This document shows positions 5,398 through 6,753 of a DNA stretch of 6,753 bases, one piece after another. Position numbers and translations under genes: made by a program. The notes beneath the pieces are model-generated. The model did not search any database, was not told the origin of the DNA, and worked only from the letters and a program-made list of their open reading frames with translations. Where the stretch lies: the NCBI GenBank assembly GCA_022572825.1, contig JACZVE010000178.1, forward strand, positions 1-6,753. Direction: 5' to 3'. Position 1 is the first letter of the stretch; each line of letters starts with the position of its first letter. Origin of the DNA: SAR324 cluster bacterium (lineage in GTDB: Bacteria; SAR324; JACQKK01).

Positions 5398-5411
5398 TTA
5401 CATAATTGAGG
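5380..5411. promoter_or_regulatory. Nested AT-rich dyad, probable operator
   Basis: CCTCAATT (5380-5387) and AATTGAGG (5404-5411) form a perfect 8-bp inverted repeat with a 16-bp gap. Within the gap GTAAATTTTAC (5391-5401) is an 11-bp palindrome whose centre is within half a base of the outer centre. Such concentric symmetry in AT-rich bases, covering the -10 and start of the oxidoreductase promoter in a GC-rich genome, is typical of a repressor site for a dimeric regulator. The regulator cannot be named. Confidence 0.5.
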
Positions 5412-5473
5412 GATTACCGCGCATTCGGGTTTATCGAGCTTGCCGGGGGAAAAATCAAGCGCCTCGGAGGCCG

Positions 5474-5499
5474 GAAAGCCATCATTACCGGAGGCTTTC
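5474..5499 (+). promoter_or_regulatory. Hairpin overlapping the oxidoreductase ribosome binding site
   Basis: GAAAGCC (5474-5480) pairs perfectly with GGCTTTC (5493-5499) around a 12-nt loop. The 3' arm ends at the base before the ATG and includes the last two bases of the GGAGG Shine-Dalgarno (5490-5494). In mRNA this 7-bp stem would compete with ribosome binding. It may be translational control or a stem easily melted by the ribosome. Confidence 0.35.
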
Positions 5500-6753
5500 A
5501 TGTCGAAAAGAACCTTCTCTCTGGACGACAGATACACAGTATTGGAAGGGCCGATCGCCATTACGGGCGTACAGGCGCTGGTGCGCCTGCCCATCGATCA
5601 GCATCGCCGCGACTCGGCAGCCGGCCTGCGCGTCGGCACTTACATTACCGGCTACCAAGGCTCGCCGCTCGGTGAGCTGGACAAGCAGATCCGCATGGCC
5701 GGGCACCTGCTGCCCGAGCACGACATCGTATGGCGGCCCGGCATCAACGAGGACATCGCCGCCGCGGCGATCTACGGCTCGCAGTTGCTCGAGCACTTTC
5801 CCCACCAGAGGTTCGCCGGCGTCAACGGTATCTGGTACGGCAAGGCGCCCGGGGTGGACCGCACGGGCGACGCCTTCCGCCATGGCAACTTCATCGGCAC
5901 TTCCACGTACGGCTCGGCGCTGGCGCTGGGAGGGGACGACCCCGCCTGCAAAAGTTCCACCCTCCCCAGCGACTCGACGGTTGTGTTTTACGACCTCAAC
6001 TTTCCCGTGCTCTACCCGGGCGACCCGCAGGAGGTGCTGGAGCTGGGTCTGCACGGCATCGCCATGTCCCGTTACAGCGGCCTGTGGAGCGCGCTGAAGA
6101 TCGTCACCAACGTGGCGGATGGCGGCGCCATCATCGACGTGCATCCGGAGATGGCCGTGCCGGTGATACCGGAGCTGGAGATCGACGGCAAGCCCTTCCG
6201 GAAAATCCAGGATGCGCGCCTGATTCCGCCCTATACGGTGGAGATCGAGCGGCAGATTTTCTACGAGCGTATGGTGGCGGCCATGGCCTATGCCCGCGCC
6301 AACCGGCTGGACCGCATCGTCGTGCACACCCCCAGCGACCGGATCGGGCTGGTGTCCAGCGGAAAGAGCTTCAAGGACCTCATGCAGGCACTGGCGATGC
6401 TGGGCTTCGGCGAGGAGGACCTGCGCCAGGCCGGCATCCGCATCTACAAGCTGGGCATGATCGCGCCGGTGGAGCCGGAAGGGCTGGCCGAATTCGCCCA
6501 GGGGCTGGAAGAAATCCTGGTGGTGGAGGAAAAGCGGGGCTTTTCCGAAATACTCGTGCGCGACTCGCTATTCAATCGCGCCGCCCGCCCGGCCGTGTAC
6601 GGCAAGCTGGATGAGCAGGGCCGGACGCTGTTTCCCGTGCAGAGCGAGATGGACGTGGCTCAGATCGCCCGCATCCTGGCGGAGTATCTGGCCGCGCGCC
6701 TCAACCGGCCCGACCTGCACGAGCGGGTGAAATACCTGGTGGAGATCGAAGAA
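5500..6753 (+). CDS. Indolepyruvate:ferredoxin oxidoreductase-like protein, N-terminal part
   Basis: The first 418 codons are present and the frame is open at the window end. The family oxidatively decarboxylates aryl-pyruvates (indolepyruvate, phenylpyruvate) to acyl-CoA using thiamine diphosphate and iron-sulfur clusters, passing electrons to ferredoxin. The large single-chain form is about 1,150 residues, so roughly a third is seen. FSLDDRYT...GPIAITGVQALVRLP (6-31) and ITGYQGSPLGELD (49-61) open the pyrimidine-binding domain. INEDIAAAAIYGSQ (82-95) is the segment equivalent to the NE-containing helix of IorA. GVNGIWYGKAPGVDRTGDAFRHGNF (107-131) and LGGDDPACKSST (143-154) are strong family signatures, and EEILVVEEKRGFSE (337-350) lies in the next domain. 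The TPP diphosphate-binding, gamma-type and cluster-binding parts should lie beyond the window. GGAGG five bases before the ATG fixes the start. It is divergent from thiSGE. Confidence 0.9.
   Translation, partial: MSKRTFSLDDRYTVLEGPIAITGVQALVRLPIDQHRRDSAAGLRVGTYITGYQGSPLGELDKQIRMAGHLLPEHDIVWRPGINEDIAAAAIYGSQLLEHFPHQRFAGVNGIWYGKAPGVDRTGDAFRHGNFIGTSTYGSALALGGDDPACKSSTLPSDSTVVFYDLNFPVLYPGDPQEVLELGLHGIAMSRYSGLWSALKIVTNVADGGAIIDVHPEMAVPVIPELEIDGKPFRKIQDARLIPPYTVEIERQIFYERMVAAMAYARANRLDRIVVHTPSDRIGLVSSGKSFKDLMQALAMLGFGEEDLRQAGIRIYKLGMIAPVEPEGLAEFAQGLEEILVVEEKRGFSEILVRDSLFNRAARPAVYGKLDEQGRTLFPVQSEMDVAQIARILAEYLAARLNRPDLHERVKYLVEIEE

Overview
This is a GC-rich, gene-dense bacterial chromosomal window. 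The single-polypeptide style of the indolepyruvate:ferredoxin oxidoreductase-like gene and the compact thiS-thiG-thiE order suggest a proteobacterium, beta or gamma being likeliest. That placement is inference; no rRNA or other phylogenetic marker is present.

Layout. Bases 1-306 hold no convincing gene. They contain a 226-bp structured element (42-267) bounded by a 16-bp inverted repeat with one mismatch and holding four GC-rich hairpins. An NmrA-like NAD(P)-binding protein follows (307-1119, +). Its reading frame continues beyond the TGA for 20 codons (to 1182) that look like the family's normal C-terminus, so the TGA seems to replace a Trp codon. Bases 1183-1500 are non-coding with small hairpins. 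A TerB-like protein lies on the minus strand (1501-1893), with a hairpin-containing leader and a candidate promoter near 2065-2092. Facing away from it is a DNA/RNA methyltransferase with DPFMGGGTT and TSPPY motifs (2144-3553, +) and no restriction enzyme next to it.

The methyltransferase converges, with 8 bp between stop codons, on a minus-strand thiamine operon, thiS (5024-5227), thiG (4209-5000) and thiE (3562-4188). This supplies the sulfur carrier, the thiazole synthase and the thiamine phosphate synthase. Divergent from thiS, a large oxidoreductase of the indolepyruvate:ferredoxin type begins at 5500 and runs off the window after 418 codons. Its family uses thiamine diphosphate, so cofactor synthesis and a cofactor user share a 272-bp divergent intergenic region.

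That intergenic region is unusually rich in symmetry. It has a 20-bp palindrome centred on a perfect TATAAT (thi side), a nested AT-rich dyad over the -10 of a good promoter (oxidoreductase side), and an inverted repeat whose second arm overlaps the Shine-Dalgarno and ends directly at the oxidoreductase ATG.

No tRNA, rRNA, CRISPR array, insertion sequence with transposase, or phage gene was seen. The items most worth follow-up are the 42-267 element, the in-frame TGA in the NmrA-like gene and the operator-like dyads at 5318-5411.
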